A stretch of DNA of 64,000 nt from Spraguea lophii. Lineage: Eukaryota > Microsporidia > Spragueidae. The notes below the pieces were generated by a model, which was not told the DNA's origin, made no database searches, and saw only the letters and a program-made list of their open reading frames with translations. The position numbers and the translations under genes are program-made. The stretch's first letter is position 1. Every line of letters starts with the position of its first letter. Where the stretch lies: contig LDOQ01000311.1 of NCBI GenBank assembly GCA_001887945.1, positions 1 through 64,000 on the forward strand. Direction: 5' to 3'. Below are positions 1-10,699 of the stretch, one piece after another.

Positions 1-675
1 ATTGAGATAATAAAAATACTAATTGATATTTAAAATTAAATAACTTTTATCCAATATCTTTCAGTGTTGTTTTGTGGTGTTTTTAAACTCCAAGGTACTA
101 CCCTTACTGGTAGACCTTAAAGTTTAGGAGTCCCAAAATTTCAATATATAACAATACTCAATATAATTTTCTAAAGATTATATGATCATAATTTTTTTAA
201 GCAATATAATAGTTACAATGCATAATAGATATTGGATGGTATATAAGATAAATGGAATATTAGTTAGATAATTGATAATATTTTAACATTGATATTAAAG
301 TTGTTGAAATATTTTTTTTAACATAAAAAATTTTATTTAAGATACTTTTTACAACACATCCTTATTATATTCCTTTCCCATTGAAATATTTATAATTGTA
401 AGAATAATATTTAAGAGAATGTAAGTAAATTAAATTGATTTTTATTTCAAATATTTTTAGATTATGATTGCTTTATTTTTTATATAAATTATATAAATAT
501 AAAATTAATAAAGATAGAACACATATTCTTAATAGGTAGTTTAATAGTATTTAGAATCATTTTTAAACATCATTTAAAATACACGTTAGTAAATTTATCA
601 AATATTCGTATTTGTTGATTACCTAATATAGAAAAAGCTCAAGTGTTCTAGAACATTTTGATAAATAAAAATAAT
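1..675. other. Intergenic AT-rich stretch
   Basis: I see no supported gene here. The sequence is AT-rich with scattered poly-A and poly-T runs. Around 88-130 a short, slightly GC-richer patch resembles neither a tRNA nor the dispersed SINE closely enough to call. The last part should hold the promoter of the deacetylase-like gene, but there is no C-run before its ATG. Confidence 0.5.
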
Positions 676-1449
676 ATGATTAAAATACCTATGATATTAC
701 TGTTTATATTCAATGCATTATGTTACGTTGGTGTCCCAGATAAATGTACAAAAGCTGGTACAATAGCATTAACATTTGATGATGGGCCTACAGCATACAC
801 CGATAGGATTTTAGATATATTAGAAGAAAATGATATAAAAGCAACTTTTCATTTCACGACTCAAAATATAAATAGAAGAAATATTTCTTCGATTGCACGA
901 AGAGCTGAAGAAGAAGGACATTCAATAGGACTCAGGGTGAACCCACAGAGGGACTGGGAAAATATGGATAATGATGATATAAAAGAAGATATTGGGACTC
1001 AAGTAGCTACAGTAGAAAGGGAAACTGGATGCAAAATTAAATATGGAAGAGCGCCAGTAGAAGATGGAGTAGTGAATGAAACCGTCTACGATGCTTTCAA
1101 AAAGAAAAAAGTAATACAGAGTGGGTACAGTTATTGTTTTTATGATGAAGCAGCAGATCCGGATGATGCCACGGAATTAATAGAAAATACAATAAACTCA
1201 TCGAACCCAAAATACGATTCTTTCATATTTTTATTGCATGATGAGAGAGAAAAAGAATTCCCTACCCTAGAAACAATAATTGAAACAGGAAAAAAGAAAG
1301 GATATAAATTCGTAACACTCGATGATTGTTTAGCTGGGTATGAACCGGGAAAACCAATTAATAGCTCTAAAAGTAAATCTAGTATGAAGAGCTGCACAGC
1401 AAAACTAACATCAATACCATTGGGACTGCTGCCTCTTCTGTTGTTGTAA
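676..1449 (+). CDS. Secreted polysaccharide (chitin) deacetylase-like protein, metal site degraded
   Basis: This is a NodB-fold carbohydrate esterase family 4 protein of 257 aa. Chitin deacetylases of this family act on the chitin layer of the spore wall in fungi and microsporidia. I chose the ATG at 676 because the 658 start is TTG; the protein then opens with a hydrophobic signal peptide (IKIPMILLFIFNALCYVG). The TFDDGP motif with the catalytic base Asp is intact at residues 33-38. The second motif, normally GHEIGxHTxxHP with two zinc-binding His, reads GHSIGLRVNPQRDW, so both His are gone. The C-terminus is a run of small and hydrophobic residues that could be a GPI-anchor signal. Inference: a structural or binding protein, not an active deacetylase. 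No CCC motif precedes the start. Confidence 0.8.
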   Translation: MIKIPMILLFIFNALCYVGVPDKCTKAGTIALTFDDGPTAYTDRILDILEENDIKATFHFTTQNINRRNISSIARRAEEEGHSIGLRVNPQRDWENMDNDDIKEDIGTQVATVERETGCKIKYGRAPVEDGVVNETVYDAFKKKKVIQSGYSYCFYDEAADPDDATELIENTINSSNPKYDSFIFLLHDEREKEFPTLETIIETGKKKGYKFVTLDDCLAGYEPGKPINSSKSKSSMKSCTAKLTSIPLGLLPLLLL

Positions 1450-1536
1450 TTAAAGTAAATGTAAAAAGTATCTTTCTTTTTTTTTGATAATTTCCATTTC
1501 AAGACTTCATAAATATTTTTTTATTGTAAAAATGTA

Positions 1537-2223
1537 ATGAATATTTTTTTACAATTTTTTACGAAATTATATTTTTTGTATATAGAACATATAACTACAA
1601 TACACGTAAAATCATTGATTAACCAATATAATAAATCACTTAATAGCAATACAGATATTGTTAAATATGATATTATAAATGAAACTATAAAATCTGATAT
1701 TTTCGGTAGAAAATATATGTTGTTAGTTGGATATATCAAATTTAAAAATATTTATTATAATAAATTTAAAATAATAATAACTTTAGAAAACAATCAGAAG
1801 ATTTACTTCTATCTAGAAACTTATAAAGGCAATAATAAAATATCAGAATTAAGAAAAGAAATAAGAAAAAATCTATTTTTTATGATAAAACATTGTAAAA
1901 ATATTATTTCTCATGAAAAAAAAGAATATATTTCATTTAAAAATGAAAGATCTTATAAAAAAGAGCATAATAGTAAAAAAGATCATGGAAATGAGGTATA
2001 TAAGAAGAACAATCATAAAAACATTTTTCCGAATAATGAAAATAAAAGACATATTATAGCAAATATAATATCTAATAACAATAAACTTAAAAATATATAT
2101 AAAAAAATTGAAGATTATTATTATTATGCAAAAATATGTAGAAATATTTTAATAATTTCATCTTTGATATTCGTTTTTTCTAGTGCAGTATATTTGTATG
2201 TTTTATTTAAACTAAAGATATAG
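1537..2223 (+). CDS. Orphan protein with C-terminal membrane anchor
   Basis: I do not recognise this 228-aa protein. It begins with a short hydrophobic stretch, has a folded-looking N-terminal half with mixed strands (YMLLVGYIKFKNI), a very polar Lys/Asn/His-rich middle (residues about 120-165), and one clear transmembrane segment near the end (about 203-224, ILIISSLIFVFSSAVYLYVL). This suggests a tail-anchored protein facing the cytosol. It lies 87 bp downstream of the deacetylase-like gene on the same strand. No C-run precedes the ATG. Lineage-specific membrane proteins of this kind are common in microsporidia. Confidence 0.55.
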   Translation: MNIFLQFFTKLYFLYIEHITTIHVKSLINQYNKSLNSNTDIVKYDIINETIKSDIFGRKYMLLVGYIKFKNIYYNKFKIIITLENNQKIYFYLETYKGNNKISELRKEIRKNLFFMIKHCKNIISHEKKEYISFKNERSYKKEHNSKKDHGNEVYKKNNHKNIFPNNENKRHIIANIISNNNKLKNIYKKIEDYYYYAKICRNILIISSLIFVFSSAVYLYVLFKLKI

Positions 2224-2451
2224 TGATATACAGCTATTAGGGAATAGTGTATATTCTTAGATTTATTTATTTTTTATCTTTTTAAATAAAATATTATAAT
2301 AAGTTTTATATTTTACTATTTTAATAATCAATAACGATGATGATAATTAATAAATTATTTTATATTCCGCCAGAAGAAAAAAAATTTTCACGGAGATATT
2401 ATTAGTAAGTTTCTTACTTTGAATAAAAAAAATTTTTTTAATTTTGATTTT

Positions 2452-4059
2452 TTATTCTTCTATTGAGGATTTTAAAAATTCAGTGAAAATTTTATTGGGC
2501 TTATTTTTTCTAGCCGTCAATTCTGGATGGTATTGAGTTCCAACGAAAAATTTTAAATTGGGGATTTCTAAAATTTCCATTCTCTTTCCTATTTTATCTG
2601 TTGCTACGAAGTGCATACCATTCTTTTCTATCTCTTCGATGTATTTTATATTTACTTCGTATCTATGACGATGTCTTTCAGTTATGTATTCTTTATTGTT
2701 AAATACCTTTTTAACCCTTCCTTCACGCCTAAAATAGGTTTTAACATCACCCAATCTCATAGTACCACCTATTTCTTTATTATGTTCTCCCATATAAATA
2801 ATCACAGGATTATTTGAATCAGGATCAAATTCAGCAGATGTAGCATCATTAATACCAAGAACGTTTCTACAGAATTCTATTACTGATAATTGAAATCCTA
2901 AGCATATTCCCAACAAAGGTATATTTTGTTCTCTTGCAATTCTAATGGCATTAATTTTACCTTCTGTTCCTCTGCTACCAAAACCACCTGGTATTATAAC
3001 TCCATCAACACCACTAAGATCATAATTTCCATTTTCTTCAAATAGATCAGAGTTGATGTATTTTATTTTGATGTTAGTTTTTAATTCTTGCGCAGAAAAC
3101 GTCAAAGCTTTGTTAATAGACAAATAAGCATCTACATTTTCTGTATATTTTCCTATTACACCAATACTTACCTCCCTGTCATATTCTTCAGTTGGATTAT
3201 CAGATTTTATAATGCCTTCCTTCTTCTTGATTAATTTCAGCTGGTCAGAAATTATTTTATAAATATTTTGTTTTTCTAAAATTTCTGGTATTTCTTCTGT
3301 GTTTTTAACCACTGGAGAATAAAATACAGAATCTTTAGCAACTTCGCAAAAATTAGATATTTTAGATCTTATACCATCATCTAAACTTTCAGAAGAGTTG
3401 CATACAATAATATCGGGATTTATACCCAATAAGTTTTGCTTTTTAGAAGCATTTTGAATAAGTTTTGTTTTTATTTCTCCATTGGATAGAGTAGGAAGAT
3501 AATCCACTGAAATAAATAAAATATTTTCTTTTCCAACCTTCAACTTTAGTTGTCTTAAAGCTTCACAGAAAATATTAGATTCTATATCACCTACAGTACC
3601 CCCAAGCTCTACCATACATACTTCTGCATTAACATATTCATCACCTTCAATTCCCTTTTTCAATGGCTTCTGTGCGCCATGTATTATTTTCTCCATTATT
3701 AAATCTGTTACATGTGGAACACACTGAACGGTCTTTCCAAGATATTTACCCTCTCTTTCTCTTTTTATAATTTCTTTGTAAATTTTACCCGTAGTAATAG
3801 AATTATCTACAGTAAATGAAACATCCAACAATCTTTCATAAGATCCAAAATCTAAATCTACTTCTGCACCATCTCTCAAAACGAATACTTCTCCATGATC
3901 TATTGGAGAAATGGTTCCACAATCAACATTTAGATATGGATCGATTTTTATGAAATTAACCACATGACCATAAGTATCTAATATTTTTGCAATTGAACTA
4001 CCAACTACACCTTTGCCAATACCAGATATTGTTCCTCCGCAAACAATTATGTACTTCAT
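2452..4059 (-). CDS. URA7: CTP synthase
   Basis: It makes CTP from UTP, ATP and glutamine in the cytosol, the last step of de novo pyrimidine nucleotide synthesis. The 535-aa protein has both domains. The N-terminal amidoligase domain carries the P-loop GGTISGIGKG (8-17), the substrate motif DPYLNVDCGTISP (about 40-52) and GGTVGDIES (153-161). The C-terminal class I glutamine amidotransferase domain (about 297-535) has the nucleophile Cys386 in GICLGFQ and His511/Glu513 in YHPE. Yeast enzymes are about 580 aa, so the C-terminal tail is trimmed. The start is fixed by TTTACCC directly before the ATG on the minus strand. Its product feeds ECT1, encoded in the same window. Confidence 0.97.
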   Translation of the reverse strand: MKYIIVCGGTISGIGKGVVGSSIAKILDTYGHVVNFIKIDPYLNVDCGTISPIDHGEVFVLRDGAEVDLDFGSYERLLDVSFTVDNSITTGKIYKEIIKREREGKYLGKTVQCVPHVTDLIMEKIIHGAQKPLKKGIEGDEYVNAEVCMVELGGTVGDIESNIFCEALRQLKLKVGKENILFISVDYLPTLSNGEIKTKLIQNASKKQNLLGINPDIIVCNSSESLDDGIRSKISNFCEVAKDSVFYSPVVKNTEEIPEILEKQNIYKIISDQLKLIKKKEGIIKSDNPTEEYDREVSIGVIGKYTENVDAYLSINKALTFSAQELKTNIKIKYINSDLFEENGNYDLSGVDGVIIPGGFGSRGTEGKINAIRIAREQNIPLLGICLGFQLSVIEFCRNVLGINDATSAEFDPDSNNPVIIYMGEHNKEIGGTMRLGDVKTYFRREGRVKKVFNNKEYITERHRHRYEVNIKYIEEIEKNGMHFVATDKIGKRMEILEIPNLKFFVGTQYHPELTARKNKPNKIFTEFLKSSIEE

Positions 4060-4639
4060 GGGTAAAAAAAATATAAAAATTAAAAAATAACGTTTTTTTA
4101 AAAACCGAAATCGATGATGTAAAATAAATAAATTCGTTTACTTCAATAATCGTGAATAGTAATATAGAATTTCTTTTAATTTTTAAAAAAATAAAAAAGT
4201 ATAAAAATCCATATTTAATAAAAATAAAATTATTTGTAATTTTATAACTATTACGACTTGGATCATACATTATAAAATAAAATATTCAAACAACAAAAAT
4301 TATATACTTATAAATAAAAATATAAATCAAACTAATATAACCATTCCAGAATTTAACATTACGGAGATTATACAAGATAGAATGTAAAATTACTAATTAT
4401 GAGACAAAAATCGTTTTAATAATGATAAATAAAAAGGGGAAATCATTGATTCAATATTGAATACAATGAATATTAAAATAAGAACAATATATATTATCTT
4501 TATACTTTCGAAAACGAAAGAAGAGTTGAGATAAAGCAGTTATGGAAAAAAAGTTCATTTTTTTAGATAAAAAAAAACATTAATTATAACCAGACACGAT
4601 TTATTCTCGAACGACTAAAAATATATGTAAGTAATACCT

Positions 4640-5210
4640 TCTTTAAAGATATATGCCTAGTAATCATTAATAAAGTTTTAAGTGATTTTTGGTTCGGATT
4701 AAAACAAACAAACTAATTAAGAAAAATATCATAAATATTATCAAGGAAAGGAAAATATTTGCAGATATTTTGTTTACGAAACAAACAGGAAAAGAGGATA
4801 AAAATTTTGTATTCGTAGATGAGGGTTAGATTTAATTTATTCACAAGTTCTAAAGATTTTTAGAAGGAACTCTTGTAATCATCACAATTGGTAATATTAT
4901 GATTAAAAATATTTCTGTTATAACGATAGTGGATAAATACGAAACATTGAATTTTCACGTTGATTCTAACTCAATGAATGCATTTAATTGTTCAGAATAT
5001 TTTCTAAATTTTTAAAATATATGTCATGATAAAGGAATAAATAAATCAATATTTATATTAGATAATGTCAGAATACGCCATCCAGTTTTGGTAGAAGAAA
5101 TAATATAAACTTGGGATATCTTTCAGCGTATTCTCTCTAGTTAGATATAATCGGAAACTGTTGTCTAAATGTGGAAATTATATGATTAGATAATGTCCAT
5201 TAAATGTATA
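4640..5210 (+). pseudogene. Tc1/mariner (IS630-like) transposase relic
   Basis: Pieces of a DDE transposase can be read on the plus strand in shifting frames with stops. Upstream is a piece ending FVDEG-like (about 4815-4830), matching the first catalytic Asp region. At about 5050-5110 the translation SIFILDNVRIRHPVLVEE matches the second Asp motif (LDNxxIHxS). A later NPIE/FSKWK-like piece lies at about 5160-5200. No intact frame remains and I could not locate terminal inverted repeats. A decayed SINE copy follows immediately. Confidence 0.55.
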
Positions 5211-5289
5211 TTATAGGAAATTTATATGTACAATTAATATTTTTATAAACAACTAGTATCATTAGAAAAATCCTATAAAATACTAAAGT

Positions 5290-5730
5290 TGTCTAGTCCA
5301 AGTTTCTCATCGGAATAGATTAAGAAACAAAAAAAATTATATCGCTAAGATAAAAAAAAATATGTTAAATGTGTGAAAGTTTGACAGTGTAGATTGATTG
5401 TGTCTTATACAACGGATGATTACCGAATTGAAGTAGTTAGTTGGTGTAGTTACAATACCCTTATTTATTAGTGACTCCGACAGTATTATGTCGAAAAGGG
5501 AGGTTAAAATCCAATTAAATCTCATAGAATAATGGTTGCATTACACGCAAAATCAGTAACGTTTTATATAATTAATATATAACTTTTTTTAAATTAATAT
5601 TTTTATTACTAAAAATGTCCTAAATCGTGAGCCAAGATGAAATTAATACATATATGTATTTAAGACAATTCATCATATATATTATTTATTTCAATGAACT
5701 AACAATCTTAGACTATGGTATACCATAGTT
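5290..5730 (+). mobile_element. SINE copy (decayed), plus orientation
   Basis: This is a strongly diverged copy of the dispersed tRNA-derived element. The best conserved block is at 5420-5480 (GTAGTTACAATACCCTTATT, then a GTGACTC-like stretch). It corresponds to the part between the tRNA-like head and the 3' end in intact copies. The A and B boxes are no longer recognisable, and the 3' end survives as an ACTATGG-like remnant near 5712. Confidence 0.6.
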
Positions 5731-5797
5731 ATATAGAATATGCTTGATACAACAAAAATTTTTTTTAAAATTTTTTTATTTTTAAAAAATCTACACC

Positions 5798-6082
5798 ATG
5801 TCTAATAAAATAAAAGTACTTGATGAATATACTTTCTCGATTACAGATGAAGATCATACATTAATGAATCCATTACAATGGTCTATTTCACAAGATAAGA
5901 GTGTAGATATTTGTGGATATACCATACCACATCCATCTGAGAATATAGCTACATTGAGAATACAATTTAAAGACGAGAATAGGCAAAATAAAACAGAAAA
6001 GAAGGATACTTTAATTGAAGGTTGTGATAGATTGGAGAGAATAATAAATGAAATGATGAAACAATTAGAAGATACTAAATAA
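5798..6082 (+). CDS. RPC19: RNA polymerase I and III subunit AC19 (RPC19)
   Basis: This is the 94-aa small alpha-like subunit shared by RNA polymerases I and III, where it pairs with AC40 in the assembly platform. The signature DEDHTLMNPL (18-27) and CGYTIPHPSE (39-48) are diagnostic of the family and separate it from RPB11. An ATLRIQF strand follows, then a C-terminal helix (residues about 70-92). The length is somewhat below the yeast protein (142 aa) because the acidic N-terminal tail is absent. The ATG is preceded by ACACC rather than a full CCC. The gene stands alone, with transposon remains on both sides. Confidence 0.93.
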   Translation: MSNKIKVLDEYTFSITDEDHTLMNPLQWSISQDKSVDICGYTIPHPSENIATLRIQFKDENRQNKTEKKDTLIEGCDRLERIINEMMKQLEDTK

Positions 6083-6274
6083 ATAAAATATTGTTAATTT
6101 ATTGTGAAAAAAAATATGCGATTTGAAATTTTTTTATTTTACTATTATGTTAAATTCATTGTCGGTGTTTATAAATTCATATTTCGGGCAACAATTTTGA
6201 AAATACAATATTAATATAAAATAAATTCTTTTTTTTAATGAAAAAAGCTTAGATTTTTAATATATTTTTTATTA

Positions 6275-6710
6275 AACTTTATTTATAGAAGTTTTTTGGG
6301 TGTTTGCGGTTTATGACTTTAAATTCTTGGAGTATATTTTTAAACTTATGCTAACCGACATATATGGATTAATCTCATCTTACCGCATACTCCATAGTGT
6401 TGTGAATTTGTGTAATGCTGCCACCGTCTATCCTGATTACTTCGATATTTATATTTTGCTTGCCATAGTGCTGGCTAAATCACAAATTAATACAGGGATT
6501 TCAACTACACAAGCTAAATACCACTTTAATCTGGTAATAGCCATCGTTAAAAACACGCTAAACTACGTTATCGAACCCTTACCCACTTAACTATCTTTTC
6601 TTTATCTTTCCTGCCTCTTGTTTTTTTAAAAATTCTCTATGTGAAGGATTCGAATCCTATACTTGAAATTTGGTTACATCCACGACCACTCAGTTAAGTG
6701 GGCCTTCAAC
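6275..6710 (-). mobile_element. SINE copy, minus orientation, moderately diverged
   Basis: The tRNA-like head lies at about 6640-6708. Read on the minus strand it keeps a B-box-like stretch (GGATTCGAATCC, with one change from consensus) and an A-box-like AGTGGTCGTGG. The body at 6450-6560 matches the other copies (AATTAATACAGGGATTTCAA). An open frame of 96 codons at 6300-6590 is only the element read backwards, not a gene. Confidence 0.8.
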
Positions 6711-6719
6711 CAGAGAAGG

Positions 6720-7525
6720 AGAACCCCTTTTTACTCGTATATTAATAAGGTAATTTTAATTATCCTAGAATAAATATTATACATTTTCAAAATAATGAAA
6801 TATATACACAAAATAAAGATGTAACATAAATATATTAAAAAACATAGTCGAATATAAAAATATTAATACAGTTTAAAACATTGTTATAAGAAAACAATAT
6901 AAAAGAATTATTTATTGTCAATATTTACTTCCTTGGTGTATTTTGTAATGTAAATTATCTTTATTAAAATATGATTTTATAAAATAATTATTCATAAAAA
7001 TATAATTTATTTTAATATTATACGTTATAAGTTATTACGGGATAATTGAATATATTTTTGTCGAATTCGGAACAATCTAATCTGCAATTATAGATCAATC
7101 ATGATATCTTTTAAATCTATTATGTGATAATACTTCTTATTTTATTGATGAAAATCAACCAAAATGTTTTTTAAAGAGATAAATATCAGGAATTGATTGT
7201 TTTAATTTAATGTTTCTTATTTAAAAAAATTGTTTATAATAGATTATTTTTTTTATTTTAATTAATAATAATTAATATCTTTTGTAAAAATATTAAATAT
7301 TACGCATCCTTGAGTTAGTATAGAACATTAGAAAAAGTTATGAAGAAATGGATTCAATTTTATTTAAATGGTAATTTTTATAATTCCTTCAAAAATAACC
7401 AATCATTTAAACCTGTATGTTTCACATACAACACAAATATTATTTGTTTAGATTATAAAATTTTTATTTATTGATGTTTTGTTGTTTCAAATATAAAATT
7501 TTAAGGTAAAAATATTTATATACCC
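6720..7525. other. Intergenic stretch upstream of 6PGDH
   Basis: About 800 bp of AT-rich sequence with no open frame or repeat that I can support. The final bases before the 6PGDH start contain TATACCC, the expected start-proximal signal. Confidence 0.5.
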
Positions 7526-8863
7526 ATGGATATTGGATTAGTAGGTTTAGCTGTAATGGGTGAGAATCTTGTTCTGAATATTAGGGATAAAGGATACACT
7601 GTTAGTGTATATAATAGAACATATTCAAAAACAGAGGATTTTGTTAAGAGATCTGGTGTTCCTGGATATAAAAATTTAATAGATTTTATTCAGAGTTTAA
7701 AAAGACCTAGGAAAATAATATTGATGGTAAAAAGTGGTATGCCAGTGGATATATTTTTAGAGCAATTAAAGGAACATTTGACAAATGAAGATATAGTGAT
7801 CGATTGTGGTAATTCAAATTTTAAAGATACTATTATGCGTATTTCAAAATATAAAGAATATTTTCATTTTGCAGGAGCTGGTGTATCAGGAGGCGAAGAA
7901 GGAGCTAGACATGGGCCTTCAATAATGGTTGGTTCAAATGCATATGTATGGAACAATCTGAAAGATATATTTTGTAGTATTGCTGCTAAGTCTGATGATG
8001 GGAGTTGTTGCAGGTTAATGGGACCTGATGGTGCTGGACATTTTGTTAAGATGGTACATAATGGAATTGAGTATGGAATGATGCAGATGATTTCTGAAAT
8101 TTATATGATAATGGCCCAGTATAAAACAAATGAAGAAATATCAAAGATATTTGAACAATGGGATAAAGGAATTTGTAAGGGATATCTGATTGAAATCTGT
8201 AATAAAATATTTAAATCGAAAGATGATAAATATGTTATTGATGAAATTGATGATAAAGCAGAACAGAAAGGAACAGGCTCTTGGTGCTCTATTTTATCAT
8301 TAGAGACTGGTCAGTATCTTCCTATAATAACAGCATCTGTTTATGCAAGAATCATTTCTTCAAAAAAAGAACTTAGAGAAAAATATTCATCTCTTTTTCA
8401 TTCAAATAGAGAAAATAATGAAGAAATCATAAAAAGTTTAGAATCAGCATATTATTGTGGTATGATTTGTTGTTATTATGAAGGATTAACATTTATTAGA
8501 AGTATAAGTGATTTATATTCTTGGAATATAAATTTAAAAGAGGTAATAATGGCATGGAAAGGAGGTTGTATTATTCGTACGCAATATTTAAATGTTTTAA
8601 AAAATATGAATTTAAATGAAGAACCATTTAAAGATTTTATAGAATTGGTAAAAGAACATATTTATGATCTAAGAAAGGTTATTATATACAGTGTCCAACA
8701 AGAAATTCCTACGCCTGCATTAAGTGCATCAATTTCATTTCTAGATGGCTTAAAAACAAAAAAATCTGGAGCTAATCTCTTACAAGCCATGAGAGATTTT
8801 TTTGGCGCACATATGGTAACAAGGAATGGTGGTGATAAAGAACATTTAAATTGGGATCGTTAA
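7526..8863 (+). CDS. GND1: 6-phosphogluconate dehydrogenase, decarboxylating
   Basis: It oxidises 6-phosphogluconate to ribulose 5-phosphate with NADP+ in the oxidative pentose phosphate pathway, in the cytosol. The NADP-binding fingerprint GLVGLAVMGENL is at residues 4-15. The GAGVSGGEEGARHGPSIM substrate loop is at about 117-134. The signature GAGHFVKMVHNGIEYGMM carries the catalytic Lys174. The C-terminal tail (GAHMVTRNGGDKEHLNW) is present. At 445 aa it is slightly shorter than usual (about 470-490). The start is set by TACCC immediately before the ATG. In microsporidia this pathway is a main source of NADPH and pentose. Confidence 0.96.
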   Translation: MDIGLVGLAVMGENLVLNIRDKGYTVSVYNRTYSKTEDFVKRSGVPGYKNLIDFIQSLKRPRKIILMVKSGMPVDIFLEQLKEHLTNEDIVIDCGNSNFKDTIMRISKYKEYFHFAGAGVSGGEEGARHGPSIMVGSNAYVWNNLKDIFCSIAAKSDDGSCCRLMGPDGAGHFVKMVHNGIEYGMMQMISEIYMIMAQYKTNEEISKIFEQWDKGICKGYLIEICNKIFKSKDDKYVIDEIDDKAEQKGTGSWCSILSLETGQYLPIITASVYARIISSKKELREKYSSLFHSNRENNEEIIKSLESAYYCGMICCYYEGLTFIRSISDLYSWNINLKEVIMAWKGGCIIRTQYLNVLKNMNLNEEPFKDFIELVKEHIYDLRKVIIYSVQQEIPTPALSASISFLDGLKTKKSGANLLQAMRDFFGAHMVTRNGGDKEHLNWDR

Positions 8864-9169
8864 TAAATTAATTTGAGTATTATTTTTATGACAAGTGATA
8901 AATTTTGTTTTGATTTTTCCAAAATTTATCATCTTTCTTATATTGAGATTTTTAAATTTATTATGTTTAACGATAAGGGCTACTTTAATTAAAATATATC
9001 ACGTCCTATGTCTTTTCTATATTGAAAATATCAACTTACATCTTTTTTATTTCTGAATTCATCTAATTTTGTTGTTTTTGTATACAATATTTATGTTTTG
9101 TTTTAAAAGTTTAATCTAATACAAAACACTGATATCAATATCTATTTAAATCAACTTGTTGTTTATTGT

Positions 9170-10294
9170 ATGCCGAAAAATAGAAGAAAGAATAGAAAAA
9201 ATATGATAAATAAGAAATCAGACGAAAGTAAGAATGAAAGTATTACTAAACTTAATGTAGAATATACAGATTATGGTAGAGAAACGAATTATCTTATAAA
9301 GAAAGAGATAAAGAAAGAAATGCAAAATCAGAAAGAGAAAGAGAAAGTGGAAGGTAATGAGAAAGAAGAGAATACAAAATTTGTTGAAGATAAGAATAAT
9401 AAAGAGGATATAAAATTAATTAAAGAAAAAAATAACAAAGAGGAAATAGATATGAAAGAGAAAATTCTAGAAATTGAAGAAACAGAAAAAATACATATTT
9501 ATGATAATAAGTTCCTTAAAGAAGAAAATCTAGAAAAAGGGAAAATTAATGAATATAAAAATAATTCAAGCAATCAAATTACGAGTGATAAATTATTTAA
9601 TTCAAACATTAATTCTGATAATTCTGCAAATACTGCGATATTAAAAAAAAGACTTTTAGAAATTAACGAAGAAATAGAAAAAGAACTTGGTGATGATTTA
9701 TTAATTAGAACCGGTGGAATAAATAAAAGTTCTCCGTTTATAGAAAATAATATAGAAATTAAAATAGAAAATGACAGAATATCCTTCATGGACTCAGAAG
9801 ACGACACTGAAAAGAAAAATAGCATAAAAAACGAAAAACCATTTGCGGCACAGAAAGAAGCATTGGATAGATTGAAAGTTGTTTTATTAGAAGAAGCCAA
9901 AAAACTTGAAAATAATACCACAGGACCTAAAAAAGAGCATACGTTAAAGATATATCAACCATACCAACCACAAAAAGCACAACAATATCCAGTTAATATT
10001 AAAAACTTTACAAAAGAAGGAGAGGTTCAGAATCTTTCAGTGCTTAAAGAAGAAATAAATAGAGAAATAGAAAAAACAGAAAGTGATGGAATAAAAAATC
10101 CCACTTTAAACACAGATAAAAATATAAAAGCACATAACCATACATTTGAAACAGATAAAAATATAAAATTACAAAATCATACATTTAAATCTGATATAAA
10201 TATTGTTTATACAAATGAAATAGAAAATGTAGAAGATAAAAAGAAACCCAGTGGCTTTAAAAAATTTTTAAAAATGTTTTCATGTGGATGTTAA
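9170..10294 (+). CDS. Lys/Glu-rich orphan protein ending in CGC
   Basis: I do not recognise this 374-aa protein. It is highly charged and probably largely disordered or coiled-coil, with KEK/EEN runs at about 45-130. Before the C-terminus there are near repeats of about 12 residues (TDKNIKAHNHTF, TDKNIKLQNHTF, SDINI). It ends GFKKFLKMFSCGC. A basic patch followed by terminal Cys-Gly-Cys resembles the double-geranylgeranyl motif of Rab proteins, but there is no GTPase domain. The ATG has no C-run. Inference: a lipid-anchored, lineage-specific protein. Confidence 0.55.
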   Translation: MPKNRRKNRKNMINKKSDESKNESITKLNVEYTDYGRETNYLIKKEIKKEMQNQKEKEKVEGNEKEENTKFVEDKNNKEDIKLIKEKNNKEEIDMKEKILEIEETEKIHIYDNKFLKEENLEKGKINEYKNNSSNQITSDKLFNSNINSDNSANTAILKKRLLEINEEIEKELGDDLLIRTGGINKSSPFIENNIEIKIENDRISFMDSEDDTEKKNSIKNEKPFAAQKEALDRLKVVLLEEAKKLENNTTGPKKEHTLKIYQPYQPQKAQQYPVNIKNFTKEGEVQNLSVLKEEINREIEKTESDGIKNPTLNTDKNIKAHNHTFETDKNIKLQNHTFKSDINIVYTNEIENVEDKKKPSGFKKFLKMFSCGC

Positions 10295-10699
10295 CGATAA
10301 CAGATAATGGAGTAAATTTTCAAATTAAAAATTTATTATATCAAAATTTTTTTTAAAAATTATAATAATTTAAAGAGATTAGATAAGCGCTTACGATAGT
10401 TTACAGTTTTAATCAAAGAGATTTTAATTATAACACTATTATTTTCAATTAAATATATAATAACTATAACAATTTAATATTCTATAAAATAATTACAAAT
10501 ATATTATAATATTTATTGATAAAATGTACAAATAAAATCTAAAGATTAAAAAATAAAACAAATAAAATACTCATTTAATATATTTTAAACCGTTTAAAAT
10601 TTCATGGAAAAGGAATTTTTATGATTTTAAATAAAAATAGATTGAAATTTGAGTTATTAATCACTTTACATTATGTATAGGTTACTTTTTATATATATT

